A stretch of 64,000 bases of DNA, from positions 51,102-115,101 of the forward strand of contig JBKPOY010000015.1 in assembly GCA_046733295.1 (NCBI GenBank), read 5' to 3'. Position numbers and translations under genes: made by a program. Each line of letters starts with the position of its first letter. Position 1 is the stretch's first letter. Shown here piece after piece: positions 39,537-47,720 of the stretch. This DNA is from 13-2-20CM-68-14 sp046733295 (GTDB lineage Bacteria > Actinomycetota > Thermoleophilia > Gaiellales > Gaiellaceae). The notes under the pieces are model-generated. The model ran no database searches. It saw only the letters and a program-made list of their open reading frames with translations, and was not told the DNA's origin.

Positions 39537-40532
39537 GTGACACGGCGGGCATTCGTTCTCGGCGGCAGCGGCCAGACCGGCCGTGCCCTCGTCTCCAAGC
39601 TGCTCGAGCGGGGCTGGGATGTGACGATCGCGAGTCGCGGCCGGCGTGCCGTCCAGGAGGGGGTCCGGCACGTCACGGTGGACCGGGCCGACGACGCGGC
39701 TCTGCGGGCGGCGCTCGAAGAAGGGGTGGACGTGTTCGTCGACTTCGTTGCCTTTGAGCGCGCCCATGCGGAGCAGCTGCTGGCGCTGCGGGACCTGATC
39801 GGCTCTGCCGTGGTGCTCTCGAGCGCGGCGGTCTACTTCCCGCAGGGAGACTGGGACAGGCCGTTGCCCGTGCCGATTCTCGAGCGGGATCCGACCGTCG
39901 AGCCCGGCGACGCCGGCTACGCGCCCCAGAAGGCGGCGATCGAGCAGACGCTCCTCGGGCAGGAGGCTCTGCCGGCGACGCTCATCCGCGCGGGCGCGAT
40001 CCACGGCCCGTGGTCGTCGTGGGCCCGCGAATGGCACTTCGTCAAGCGCGTCCTGGACGGACGTCGGTTCATCGTGCTCGCGTATCGCGGCGAGAGCCGG
40101 TTCCACCCGATCTCGGTTCACAATCTCGCCGAGCTCGTCTGGCTCGCCGCCGAGCGGCCCGGAAGGCGCGTCCTGAACGCAGGCGACCCGGGCCCGCCGT
40201 CCGTGCTCGAGATCGCGCGGGCCGTCGCCGGGGTGCTCGACCACGACTGGGCAGAGGTGCTGATCGACGCTCCCGCCGGTGAGGTGGGGGAGACGTTCTG
40301 GTCTTCGCCGTATCCCGTCGTCCTCGACATGTCGGAGGCCGAGTTCGAGCTGGGCTACCGCCCCGTCACGACGTACGAGCGGGCCCTGCCCGAAACGGTT
40401 CACTGGCTCGCCGAGTCAACGAAGACGACGCCCTGGGAAGAGCTGATGCCTCGGGCCGCCGAATACATGGAGAACAGCTTCGACTACGAGGCGGAAGACG
40501 AGTTCCTCCGCGGCCTCGTCACGGACGGCTGA
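39537..40532 (+). CDS. NAD-dependent epimerase/dehydratase (extended SDR)
   Basis: This 331-residue protein has the dinucleotide motif GGSGQTGRAL at the N-terminus, SSAAVYFPQ at the Ser position and YAPQKAAIE holding the Tyr-x3-Lys pair. RFHPISVHNLAELVWLA and VLNAGDPG match the substrate-domain pattern of isoflavone-reductase/UDP-sugar epimerase relatives. The substrate is unknown. GTG 39537 follows TATCGT by 6 bases. The 3' end overlaps the convergent gene by 14 bases. Confidence 0.85.
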   Translation: MTRRAFVLGGSGQTGRALVSKLLERGWDVTIASRGRRAVQEGVRHVTVDRADDAALRAALEEGVDVFVDFVAFERAHAEQLLALRDLIGSAVVLSSAAVYFPQGDWDRPLPVPILERDPTVEPGDAGYAPQKAAIEQTLLGQEALPATLIRAGAIHGPWSSWAREWHFVKRVLDGRRFIVLAYRGESRFHPISVHNLAELVWLAAERPGRRVLNAGDPGPPSVLEIARAVAGVLDHDWAEVLIDAPAGEVGETFWSSPYPVVLDMSEAEFELGYRPVTTYERALPETVHWLAESTKTTPWEELMPRAAEYMENSFDYEAEDEFLRGLVTDG

Positions 40533-42141
40533 GCCGATCCCAGACGTTCGCGAGCAGCCGCGAGACGACGGGCTGGTCGGCGGAGGCGGCGAAGTCAAGC
40601 ACCCCGGCGGCAAACACCTTTGCCCCTCGCAACTCGTAGTAGGTCATCTCGGCGCTTCGCCTCGGGCCCATCAGGTTGGGAATCCTGGCGAGCACACGCG
40701 TGCCGCGCGGTGTGGACGGAGCACGCCGGTCGATCTTGCCGCCGTAGGTGCCGAAGCGGGCGCCGTTGACCAGGCCCGTGCCGGCGAAGACCCATGGATC
40801 CGCGGCCGCGCCTGTCACGCGGTAAGGCGCCTTCCTGCCGCCGTGCTTGCCCGCCTCGAACTGGACGCCGACCAGCGCAGCCTCCGGCCGGCCGAGGCGT
40901 CGCCATTGGGCAACGCGGGTCAGGTACGGGCCGCGGCGGACGACCTTCCAGGAGAAGTTGTCCGCCGAGAGGAACATCAGGTTGCCGCCGAGCTCGCGGT
41001 ACCGGCGGACGAGGTCGTAGACGTGCGCGGTCACGTACTCCGCCTGGCCCGGGAAGGCGACCAGGTCATACCTCCGGGCGAGCGCGGCGCCGTCCGCGAA
41101 GCCGGCGAGATCGTCGTCGGAGAGATAGTCGACCGACCTTCCCGTTGTGTTGAGCCACGATGCGATTGTGAGATCCCAGTCGCGATAGCGCTTCGAAACG
41201 CCGAAGCCCAGGTAGGGGCGACGGAGGTCGATCGCACGGATCGCTCCGCTTACGGACCAGCTGTCACCCCAGCCGTCGCCGTTCGCATCCGCGAAGTTGT
41301 GCGCCTGCCACGTGTTGGTCGAGAGGACGACGGCGACGCGGTGCGTGCCGAGCCGCCGAGGCCGGAGAAGGAGCGGCGCGTATCCGACGCGTCCGTCGCC
41401 CGCCGTGACCCGCAGGAGGTAGAGGCCGCTCGACCAGTCGCCTGTCCGCACACGGATACGGCTAGGGGCGTCCCCGTGGCCTCGCCAGTCGAGTGTCACG
41501 GCCGGCGTCATCGCCTCGCCACCGCTCCTCAGGTCCGCCTCGGTCGGATGGGGGATCCTCGCGAGGGAGAAGACCTGGAATCGCAGCGAGCGGGCGTCGG
41601 TGGCGATCGAGAGGTTCGCGTTTTCGCCCGGGACGTAGCTCGGGCGTGGGAAGCTCGCCGAGATGCCCAGCACGCGCACGACCGGGGCCTCGACGCGGGG
41701 TCTCGGGCCTGGGCGGGGGAGACCGTAGAGCCTGCGCGCACCACGCCCGCCGGTGACCATCAGCCGCAGGACGTAGGTGCGCTCGGCCGCAGTGCTCCTC
41801 GGCCGCCAGACGAGGCGGTGCCTGCCGGGGAGCAATCTCCGCGTGGTCGTCCAGACGATCTCCGGCCGGATGGCGGCGCGCCTGAGCGAGTCCGTCTGCA
41901 CGACGTCCAGCCGCACGCGGGCAGGCCGGTCGAGGCGGAACGTGACCATCGCCCGGTCACGGAACCCGTCGCCGTTCGGGGAGACCGTCGTCAGCAGTCT
42001 CCGGTCGCCCGCGAACGGCGCGGAGCCGTTCCCGACGGCGAGACCGAGCAGCCGGGGGGCCGGCTCGACCGGGGCGGCGGGCGCCGCCGAGGCCACCAGC
42101 AGGACGGCCGCCGCCGTGAGCACGATGACAGGTCCCGCCAA
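40519..42141 (-). CDS. Exported protein with dimethylformamidase beta-like domain
   Basis: This 540-residue protein has an N-terminal signal segment (about 1-27, LAGPVIVLTAAAVLLVASAAPAAP). A FlgD-Ig/SpaA-like beta region follows (LTTVSPNGDGFRDRAMVTFRLDRPARV, about 45-75). The C-terminal half (about 210-540, LSTNTWQAHNFADANGDGWGDSW, YLSDDDLAGFADG, FLSADNFSWKV) resembles the N,N-dimethylformamidase beta-subunit C-terminal domain. TTG 42141 is chosen because AGGAAGAA lies 8 bases upstream and the signal peptide fits. The substrate is unknown. Confidence 0.72.
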   Translation of the reverse strand: MAGPVIVLTAAAVLLVASAAPAAPVEPAPRLLGLAVGNGSAPFAGDRRLLTTVSPNGDGFRDRAMVTFRLDRPARVRLDVVQTDSLRRAAIRPEIVWTTTRRLLPGRHRLVWRPRSTAAERTYVLRLMVTGGRGARRLYGLPRPGPRPRVEAPVVRVLGISASFPRPSYVPGENANLSIATDARSLRFQVFSLARIPHPTEADLRSGGEAMTPAVTLDWRGHGDAPSRIRVRTGDWSSGLYLLRVTAGDGRVGYAPLLLRPRRLGTHRVAVVLSTNTWQAHNFADANGDGWGDSWSVSGAIRAIDLRRPYLGFGVSKRYRDWDLTIASWLNTTGRSVDYLSDDDLAGFADGAALARRYDLVAFPGQAEYVTAHVYDLVRRYRELGGNLMFLSADNFSWKVVRRGPYLTRVAQWRRLGRPEAALVGVQFEAGKHGGRKAPYRVTGAAADPWVFAGTGLVNGARFGTYGGKIDRRAPSTPRGTRVLARIPNLMGPRRSAEMTYYELRGAKVFAAGVLDFAASADQPVVSRLLANVWDRLSRP

Positions 42142-42231
42142 AAGGCAATTTCTTCCTGCAACTCCCGCTAACGGACCCCTTACAATCCCCTTATTCACCA
42201 CACACCTGCGGCACCGATACTTGGCCTGTCG

Positions 42232-42723
42232 ATGAGGCGTCTCGTCGCTTTCACCGTACTCGCATTCAGCCTCGCCGTCCCGGCGATCGCATTCGCGTTG
42301 GACCAGGTCGAGGACGGCACCCTGTCCGTTCGGAACGGCGTCGGCAAGGTCTCGCTGCAGGTGACCGGGTCGACGGCCGGCCGGGTGGCACACGGTCGCG
42401 TGACGGTTACCGACCCGGTCTCCTGGGACGGCGAGGGTGTGGACTTCTGGGGCTGCGAGAAGATGTCGTATCCGAGCGACGCCACAACCGTCTGCTACGG
42501 CAACAACATCCGCTTTCGGGCGATCGGTGGGAGGTACAAGATCTGGACCAGGGGGACGGGGATCTACGTCTCCGCGGTCGGGCACGGCACGGGGGTGCTG
42601 GACGGCCGCGGCGACGAGCCGGACATCGATCGCGACGGCGCCTACTCGTTGAACGACGAGCCGTATAAGTCGCTGCCCGACGAGGCGCAGCCCTTTACGC
42701 TCGCCGCGCCGTCCAGGAGCTGA
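42232..42723 (+). CDS. Secreted hypothetical protein
   Basis: This 163-residue protein has a signal peptide (about 1-22) and a beta-rich body. Two cysteines (75 and 88) could form a disulfide. SVRNGVGKVSLQVTGSTAGRVAHGRVTV resembles repeats seen in other actinobacterial secreted proteins, but I recognise no family. It ends 20 bases before a response regulator gene, so the two-component system may respond to the same envelope condition. Confidence 0.65.
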   Translation: MRRLVAFTVLAFSLAVPAIAFALDQVEDGTLSVRNGVGKVSLQVTGSTAGRVAHGRVTVTDPVSWDGEGVDFWGCEKMSYPSDATTVCYGNNIRFRAIGGRYKIWTRGTGIYVSAVGHGTGVLDGRGDEPDIDRDGAYSLNDEPYKSLPDEAQPFTLAAPSRS

Positions 42724-42743
42724 CGCTCGGGCATCCTGAGGCC

Positions 42744-43451
42744 GTGACCGCGTCACAGGCTCAGACGATCCTGGTCGTCGAGGACGAGGCCTCGATCGCG
42801 TCCTTCGTCTCGCTCTATCTGAAGAACGCCGGCTACACCGTGAAGGCGGTCGCGAACGGCGCCGACGCGCTCGCGCAGGTGGAGCTCGAGCTGCCCGCGT
42901 TGATCGTGCTCGACTTGATGCTCCCCGACATGGACGGCATCGAGGTCTGCCGGCGGCTGCGCCAGCGCCGCGACGTCCCGATCCTGATGCTGACGGCCCG
43001 GGACGAGGACGTCGACAAGATCATCGGCCTGGAGGTCGGCGCGGACGACTACATGACGAAGCCGTTCAACCCACGCGAGCTGGTCGCGCGCGTCAAGTCG
43101 ATCCTGCGGCGCTCGGCGCCCGCGCCGCGGGAGGCCGAATCGGCGCAGATCCGTCACGGCGACCTGCTGGTCGACTCCGGCCGCCGCGAGGCCCATGTCG
43201 GCGAGGAGGAGATCCAGCTCGCGCCGAAGGAATTCGACCTGCTGTGGGAGCTGCTCGACCACCGCGGTCTCGTGCTGACGCGCGACCAGTTGCTCGAGCG
43301 GGTCTGGGGCTACACCTTCGCGGGCGACACGCGGACGGTGGACGTGCACGTCCGGCAGCTGCGCCGCAAGCTCGGCGAGGCTTCGCCGATCGTCACCGTC
43401 TGGGGCGTCGGCTACAAGGTTGCGCCCGCGCGGGACTCGGTGAACGCGTAG
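42744..43451 (+). CDS. OmpR-family response regulator
   Basis: The 235-residue regulator has a full receiver domain: acidic pair Glu13/Asp14, phosphoacceptor Asp57 in VLDLMLPD, Thr84 and Lys106 in TKPF. A winged-helix DNA-binding domain (about 140-232) follows with VLTRDQLLERVWGY and RTVDVHVRQLRRKLG. The cognate kinase starts 19 bases downstream. A weak CATCCT lies 6 bases before the GTG. Confidence 0.95.
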   Translation: MTASQAQTILVVEDEASIASFVSLYLKNAGYTVKAVANGADALAQVELELPALIVLDLMLPDMDGIEVCRRLRQRRDVPILMLTARDEDVDKIIGLEVGADDYMTKPFNPRELVARVKSILRRSAPAPREAESAQIRHGDLLVDSGRREAHVGEEEIQLAPKEFDLLWELLDHRGLVLTRDQLLERVWGYTFAGDTRTVDVHVRQLRRKLGEASPIVTVWGVGYKVAPARDSVNA

Positions 43452-43470
43452 CGAAGACGGCGCGGACGCC

Positions 43471-44862
43471 ATGGGCTCGCTCCGCTTTCGACTCCCGGCC
43501 CTGTTCCTCGCTGCGATCATCATCGCCGGCCTGGTCTCGACCGCGATCGCCGTCAGCGTCTCGAAGCGCTACGCGCAGAGCACCGCCCGCAAGCAGGCGT
43601 TTCGCGAGCTCGTGCGCGAGGCGCGGGGCGTCACCAGGATCTACACGGAGCGCGCGGGCGGGCCGCCGCTCCTCCTGTCGAGCGAGCTCGAGCTCGCCAC
43701 GGGCGACAGCATCTTCTACATCCCCCGGGCCCGTGGGATCGACATGTTCCCGGGCCCGACGCCGGCGTACACGCGCCTGCCGCGCACGACGATCAACATG
43801 GCGCCGATCCTTCGTGGCAAGACCGTGCAGTTCGAGTTCACGCCTCCGGGGAGCGACGAACGCTTCCTTGCGGTAGCGCGACCGGGCAAGCTCGGCAACG
43901 CGGTCTTCGGCGCGCTGATCGTCGGCAAGCCGACGACTCGTCTCAACCAGGGCTGGCTGCCGCTCATCGGCCGGTTGCTGCCGGCGTTCTTCGCGGGAAT
44001 CCTGATCGCGGGGCTGCTCGGCTGGTATCTCTCGCGGCGCATCACGAGGCCCGTGCTCGCGCTCTCCGACGCCGCCGACGAGGTCGCGGCGGGCCATTAC
44101 GAAGTCGCGGTCCCCGACGTTCCCGGCGGCGGCGAGATCAGCCACTTGTCGGATCGTTTCCGCGACATGGCGGCGCAGCTCCGGGAGGCCGAGGCGCTCG
44201 AGCGCAACTTCCTGATGACCGTCTCGCACGAGCTGCGGACGCCCCTCACGGCGATTCGCGGCCACGTCGAGGCCTTGCTCGAGGGCGTCGTCGAGGACGA
44301 GGAAGCGCGAACACACTCGGTGGAGATCATCAGCCTGGAGGCAGACCGGCTCGAGCGCCTCGTCGGCGACGTGCTCGACCTCGCGAAGCTCGACATGCGC
44401 CGCTTCCAGCTTCTGCGCGAAGAGGTCGACATGGAGCGGCTGGTCGACCGCGCGTACTCCGCGTTCGGCGAGGAGGCGCGCCGTCGCGGCATCGACTACC
44501 GCCGCTCGGTCGCCTCAGCGCCTGTGATCGAGACGGACGGCGATCGTGTCCTGCAGGTGATCTCGAACCTGCTCTCGAACGCGTTCCGCTGGACGCCGGA
44601 CGGCGGCCGCGTCGAGCTCGGGCTGATGCAGGTGGACGGCACGGTGCGCGTCGCGGTCGGCGACACGGGCCCGGGGATCTCGAACGACGAGCGGGAGCGG
44701 ATCTTCCGGCCGTTCTGGTCGCGCGACGGGCACGGGACCGGGCTCGGGCTCGCGATCGCGCACGAGCTCGCCGAGGCGCTGGGCGGCAGCATCGAGCTGG
44801 AGACGGCACCCGGAAAGGGGAGCCGGTTCGAGTTGGTTTTGCCTGCGCGGCGGGCTCTCTAG
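43471..44862 (+). CDS. Sensor histidine kinase
   Basis: The 463-residue kinase has TM1 (about 9-30), an extracytoplasmic sensor (about 31-164), TM2 (about 165-187), HAMP (about 188-242), HisKA with His253 in TVSHELRTPL and HATPase with NLLSNAFRWTPDGG, DTGPGI and GTGLGLAIA. It pairs with the response regulator just upstream. The stimulus is unknown; the sensor domain shows no recognisable fold. Confidence 0.95.
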   Translation: MGSLRFRLPALFLAAIIIAGLVSTAIAVSVSKRYAQSTARKQAFRELVREARGVTRIYTERAGGPPLLLSSELELATGDSIFYIPRARGIDMFPGPTPAYTRLPRTTINMAPILRGKTVQFEFTPPGSDERFLAVARPGKLGNAVFGALIVGKPTTRLNQGWLPLIGRLLPAFFAGILIAGLLGWYLSRRITRPVLALSDAADEVAAGHYEVAVPDVPGGGEISHLSDRFRDMAAQLREAEALERNFLMTVSHELRTPLTAIRGHVEALLEGVVEDEEARTHSVEIISLEADRLERLVGDVLDLAKLDMRRFQLLREEVDMERLVDRAYSAFGEEARRRGIDYRRSVASAPVIETDGDRVLQVISNLLSNAFRWTPDGGRVELGLMQVDGTVRVAVGDTGPGISNDERERIFRPFWSRDGHGTGLGLAIAHELAEALGGSIELETAPGKGSRFELVLPARRAL

Positions 44863-44872
44863 GGGCCGGCTC

Positions 44873-45322
44873 CTAGGTGCCGGTGCGGCGGTCTTCGATT
44901 CGGTAGACGACGGCGCCCTCGTCGGCACCGAGCGTCCGCTCGAGCCGTGCCAGCCGCTCGTCGACACCCTTCCAGCCCGACGTGATCAGGTCGATCAGCA
45001 GCGCGAGATCGTCCACCCGCGCGTGGCGCTCGCCGAGGAGGTCGCCTTCGATTCGCTCGAGCCTCCGCACGAGCTGGGCCGACAGGCCGCGGACCTCGGC
45101 GAGGTGCCGCGCCACCGGCAGCACCTGTTCTCGGAGGCCGTCCTGGACGGCGTCACCAACCCGTTCCGGAAGGGTTGCCTCGAGCGTGGCGGCGGTCTCG
45201 GCCAGAGCTTCGACCTGGTCGCGCGCCCGCTCCAGGACGGCGTCGATAACCGCGGGCTCCGCACGGCCTTCGGCGACCTGCCGGAGACGCTCGCTCGCCC
45301 GCTCGATTGCTCCCGGATTCAT
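44873..45322 (-). CDS. Coiled-coil hypothetical protein
   Basis: This 149-residue protein is almost all amphipathic helix, with heptad-like stretches (AVLERARDQVEALAETAATLEATLPERV and LVRRLERIEGDLLGERHARVDDLALLIDLITSGWKGVDERLARLERTL). It resembles phasin-like or apolipoprotein-type helical proteins, without a clear family. ATG 45322 was chosen because TAGCGT on the minus strand ends 8 bases upstream. Confidence 0.65.
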   Translation of the reverse strand: MNPGAIERASERLRQVAEGRAEPAVIDAVLERARDQVEALAETAATLEATLPERVGDAVQDGLREQVLPVARHLAEVRGLSAQLVRRLERIEGDLLGERHARVDDLALLIDLITSGWKGVDERLARLERTLGADEGAVVYRIEDRRTGT

Positions 45323-45329
45323 CGCCGGC

Positions 45330-45341
45330 AACGCTAGCGTT
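45330..45341. promoter_or_regulatory. Symmetric bidirectional -10 palindrome
   Basis: AACGCTAGCGTT is a perfect 12-bp palindrome. It contains TAGCGT on the plus strand (45335-45340, for queA at 45350) and TAGCGT on the minus strand (45336-45331, for the gene at 45322). The two start codons are 27 bases apart. Confidence 0.65.
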
Positions 45342-45349
45342 CGCGTCGG

Positions 45350-46285
45350 ATGAAGCTTTCCGAGCTCGACTACGAGCTTCCGCCGGAGCTGATCGCCCAA
45401 CGTCCGCTCGCGCGTCGGGACGAGTCACGGCTCCTCGTCTACGATCGCGAGACCGAGGCTGTTCGCCACCGCCGCTTCTCGGACCTGCCCGAGGAGCTCG
45501 CGCCGGACGAGCTCGTTGTCGTCAACGACACGCGTGTGCTCCCGGCGCGGATCCGGATCGAACGCCCCCGCGGCGAGGTGCTGCTGCTGGAGCGCCGGGG
45601 GGAGAACGGGCTGTGGGAGGGCCTCGCGCGCCCGACTCGACGGCTTCGGGCCGGCGGGCGCTACGGCCCGGTCGAGCTCGTGGAGCACCTCGGCGAGGGG
45701 CGGTGGCTCCTGAGGCTCGAAGGCGCGCCGGCCGGCGAGGCGCCGCTGCCGCCGTACATCACCGAGCCGCTCGCCGATCCTGAGCGCTACCAGACCGTCT
45801 ACGCCGACGCCGAGGGCTCCGCCGCGGCGCCGACGGCGGGGCTGCACTTCACGCCGGAGCTGCTCGCGCTGCTCGACGTCGAGCGGGTGACGCTCCACGT
45901 CGGGCTCGACACGTTCCGGCCGGTCACGGTCGGGGAGCTCGGCGACCACATGCTGCACAGCGAGCGCTACGCCGTCAGGGCCGACGCCTGGGAGCGGATC
46001 CGGGCGGCGCCGCACGTGCTCGCCATCGGCACGACGACGACGCGTGTGCTCGAGTCGGTGGCTCGAGGGGCGCCGCTCGCCGGGCGGACGGACCTGTTCA
46101 TCACTCCAGGCTTCGAGTTCCGCCGGGTCGACGCGCTGCTGACGAACTTCCATCTGCCACGCTCGACGCTGCTGGCACTCGTGATGGCGTTCGGTGGAGT
46201 CGCCGAGACTCGAGACCTCTACCGGCTCGCCATCGAAGAGCGATACCGCTTCTACTCGTTCGGCGACGCGATGCTCGTCCGCTGA
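45350..46285 (+). CDS. queA: tRNA preQ1(34) S-adenosylmethionine ribosyltransferase-isomerase QueA
   Basis: QueA transfers and rearranges the ribosyl part of S-adenosylmethionine onto preQ1 in tRNA. The 311-residue protein has YELPPELIAQRPL at the start, VVNDTRVLPARI, PTAGLHFT and GGVAETRDLYRLAIEERYRFYSFGDAMLV at the end, all family hallmarks. The length is on the short side but complete. tgt follows after 2 bases. Confidence 0.96.
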   Translation: MKLSELDYELPPELIAQRPLARRDESRLLVYDRETEAVRHRRFSDLPEELAPDELVVVNDTRVLPARIRIERPRGEVLLLERRGENGLWEGLARPTRRLRAGGRYGPVELVEHLGEGRWLLRLEGAPAGEAPLPPYITEPLADPERYQTVYADAEGSAAAPTAGLHFTPELLALLDVERVTLHVGLDTFRPVTVGELGDHMLHSERYAVRADAWERIRAAPHVLAIGTTTTRVLESVARGAPLAGRTDLFITPGFEFRRVDALLTNFHLPRSTLLALVMAFGGVAETRDLYRLAIEERYRFYSFGDAMLVR

Positions 46286-46287
46286 GG

Positions 46288-47409
46288 ATGACCTTCGCGC
46301 TCGAGGCAACGGACGGAACCGCGCGCGCCGGCGTGCTCACGACCGCCCACGGCGAGGTGCCGACTCCGGCGTTCATGCCCGTCGGCACGAAGGCGACGGT
46401 CAAGGCCGTCGACCCGGCGGAGCTGCGCGAGCTCGGGGCGACGATCGTCCTCGGCAACACGTACCACCTGCACTTCCGGCCTGGGCCGGAGCTGATCGCC
46501 GAGCTCGGCGGGCTGCACCGGTTCATGGCCTGGGAGGGGCCGATCCTGACCGACTCGGGCGGCTTCCAGGTGTTCTCGCTCCGCCACACGATCCGCCGCG
46601 CCACCGAGGACGGCGTCACGTTCAGCTCCGTCTACGACGGCGACCAGGCGACCTTTACGCCGGAGTCGGTCGCCGGGATCCAGGCGCTGCTCGGCTCCGA
46701 CATCGCGATGTGCCTCGACGTCTGCCCCCCGGCGGATGCGCCGCGGTCGGCCCTCGTGGAGGCCGTCCGCCTGACCACGGGTTGGGCCGAGCGTCAACGG
46801 TCGGCAGAGCGCGCGACGGGCCAGCTCCTGTTCGGGATCGCGCAGGGAGGGGTCGACCCCGAGCTGAGGACGCGCTCGATCGAAGAGATCACGGCGCTCG
46901 ATTTCGACGGGTACGCACTCGGCGGGCTGGCGATCGGCGAGGACCGTGAGCTCATGTTCGAGACGGTCGGTTGGGCGGCGCCGCAGCTCCCGGGCGCCAG
47001 GGCGCGCTACTTCATGGGGATCGGCGACCCCGAGGGGGTGCTCGAGGTGATCGAACGGGGCATCGACATGTTCGACTGCGTCTTGCCGACGCGCCTCGGA
47101 CGCACCGGCTCGGCCGTGACCTGGGAGGGGCGGCTGAATCTCAAGAACGCCCGCTATGCGCGCGACCCGGCGCCGCTACAGGAAGACTGCGCCTGCCCGG
47201 CCTGCCTGCGTTTCTCCCGCGCGTACATCCGCCACCTCGTCAATCAGCAAGAGCTGCTCGGTCTACGTCTGTTGAGCCTCCACAATCTACGATTCCTGCT
47301 GGATTTGACAGCGGGTGCGCGCGCCGCGATCGTGCGGGGCGACTTCGCCGCCTACAAGAGCGACGCGCTCGCCCGCCTGAACGCGCCGGAGGCCACGTGG
47401 GCTACCTGA
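46288..47409 (+). CDS. tgt: tRNA-guanine transglycosylase Tgt
   Basis: Tgt exchanges guanine-34 for preQ1 in GUN-anticodon tRNAs. The 373-residue TIM barrel has LTDSGGFQVFSL with the catalytic Asp, the second Asp in DMFDCVLPTRLGR and the zinc site CACPACLRFSRAYIRHL (about 300-316). It acts before QueA in the pathway; QueG (29085) completes it. yajC overlaps its end by 13 bases. Confidence 0.97.
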   Translation: MTFALEATDGTARAGVLTTAHGEVPTPAFMPVGTKATVKAVDPAELRELGATIVLGNTYHLHFRPGPELIAELGGLHRFMAWEGPILTDSGGFQVFSLRHTIRRATEDGVTFSSVYDGDQATFTPESVAGIQALLGSDIAMCLDVCPPADAPRSALVEAVRLTTGWAERQRSAERATGQLLFGIAQGGVDPELRTRSIEEITALDFDGYALGGLAIGEDRELMFETVGWAAPQLPGARARYFMGIGDPEGVLEVIERGIDMFDCVLPTRLGRTGSAVTWEGRLNLKNARYARDPAPLQEDCACPACLRFSRAYIRHLVNQQELLGLRLLSLHNLRFLLDLTAGARAAIVRGDFAAYKSDALARLNAPEATWAT

Positions 47410-47702
47410 TCCCGATCGTCGTCTTGTTCTTCCTGCTCTGGCTGCTCGTGATTCGCCCCCAGCGGCGGCGCCAGGTCCAGCAGCTCCGGATGCAGGACGA
47501 GCTGCACCTCGAGGACGAGGTGATCACGGCAGGCGGCATCCACGGGTACGTCAAGCAGCTCGACGAAGAAGTCCTGACGGTGGAGATCGCCCCCGGCGTG
47601 CGCGTGAGGGTCGACCGCCGGGCGGTCGCGGCGATCGTCCGCCCCGAGGAACCCGCCGAAGAGCCCGACGAGCCCGCCCAGATCCAGGCGCCCGAAAGCT
47701 AA
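47397..47702 (+). CDS. yajC: Preprotein translocase subunit YajC
   Basis: YajC is a small partner of SecDF. The 101-residue protein has one N-terminal transmembrane helix (about 3-20), the motif RPQRRRQVQQLRMQDEL and the cytoplasmic beta domain DEVITAGGIHGYVKQLDEEVLTVEIAPGVRVRVDRRAV, followed by an acidic Pro/Glu tail. It begins at a GTG inside tgt. Confidence 0.94.
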   Translation: MGYLIPIVVLFFLLWLLVIRPQRRRQVQQLRMQDELHLEDEVITAGGIHGYVKQLDEEVLTVEIAPGVRVRVDRRAVAAIVRPEEPAEEPDEPAQIQAPES

Positions 47703-47720
47703 GCTTCCGGCCCTGCGCGA

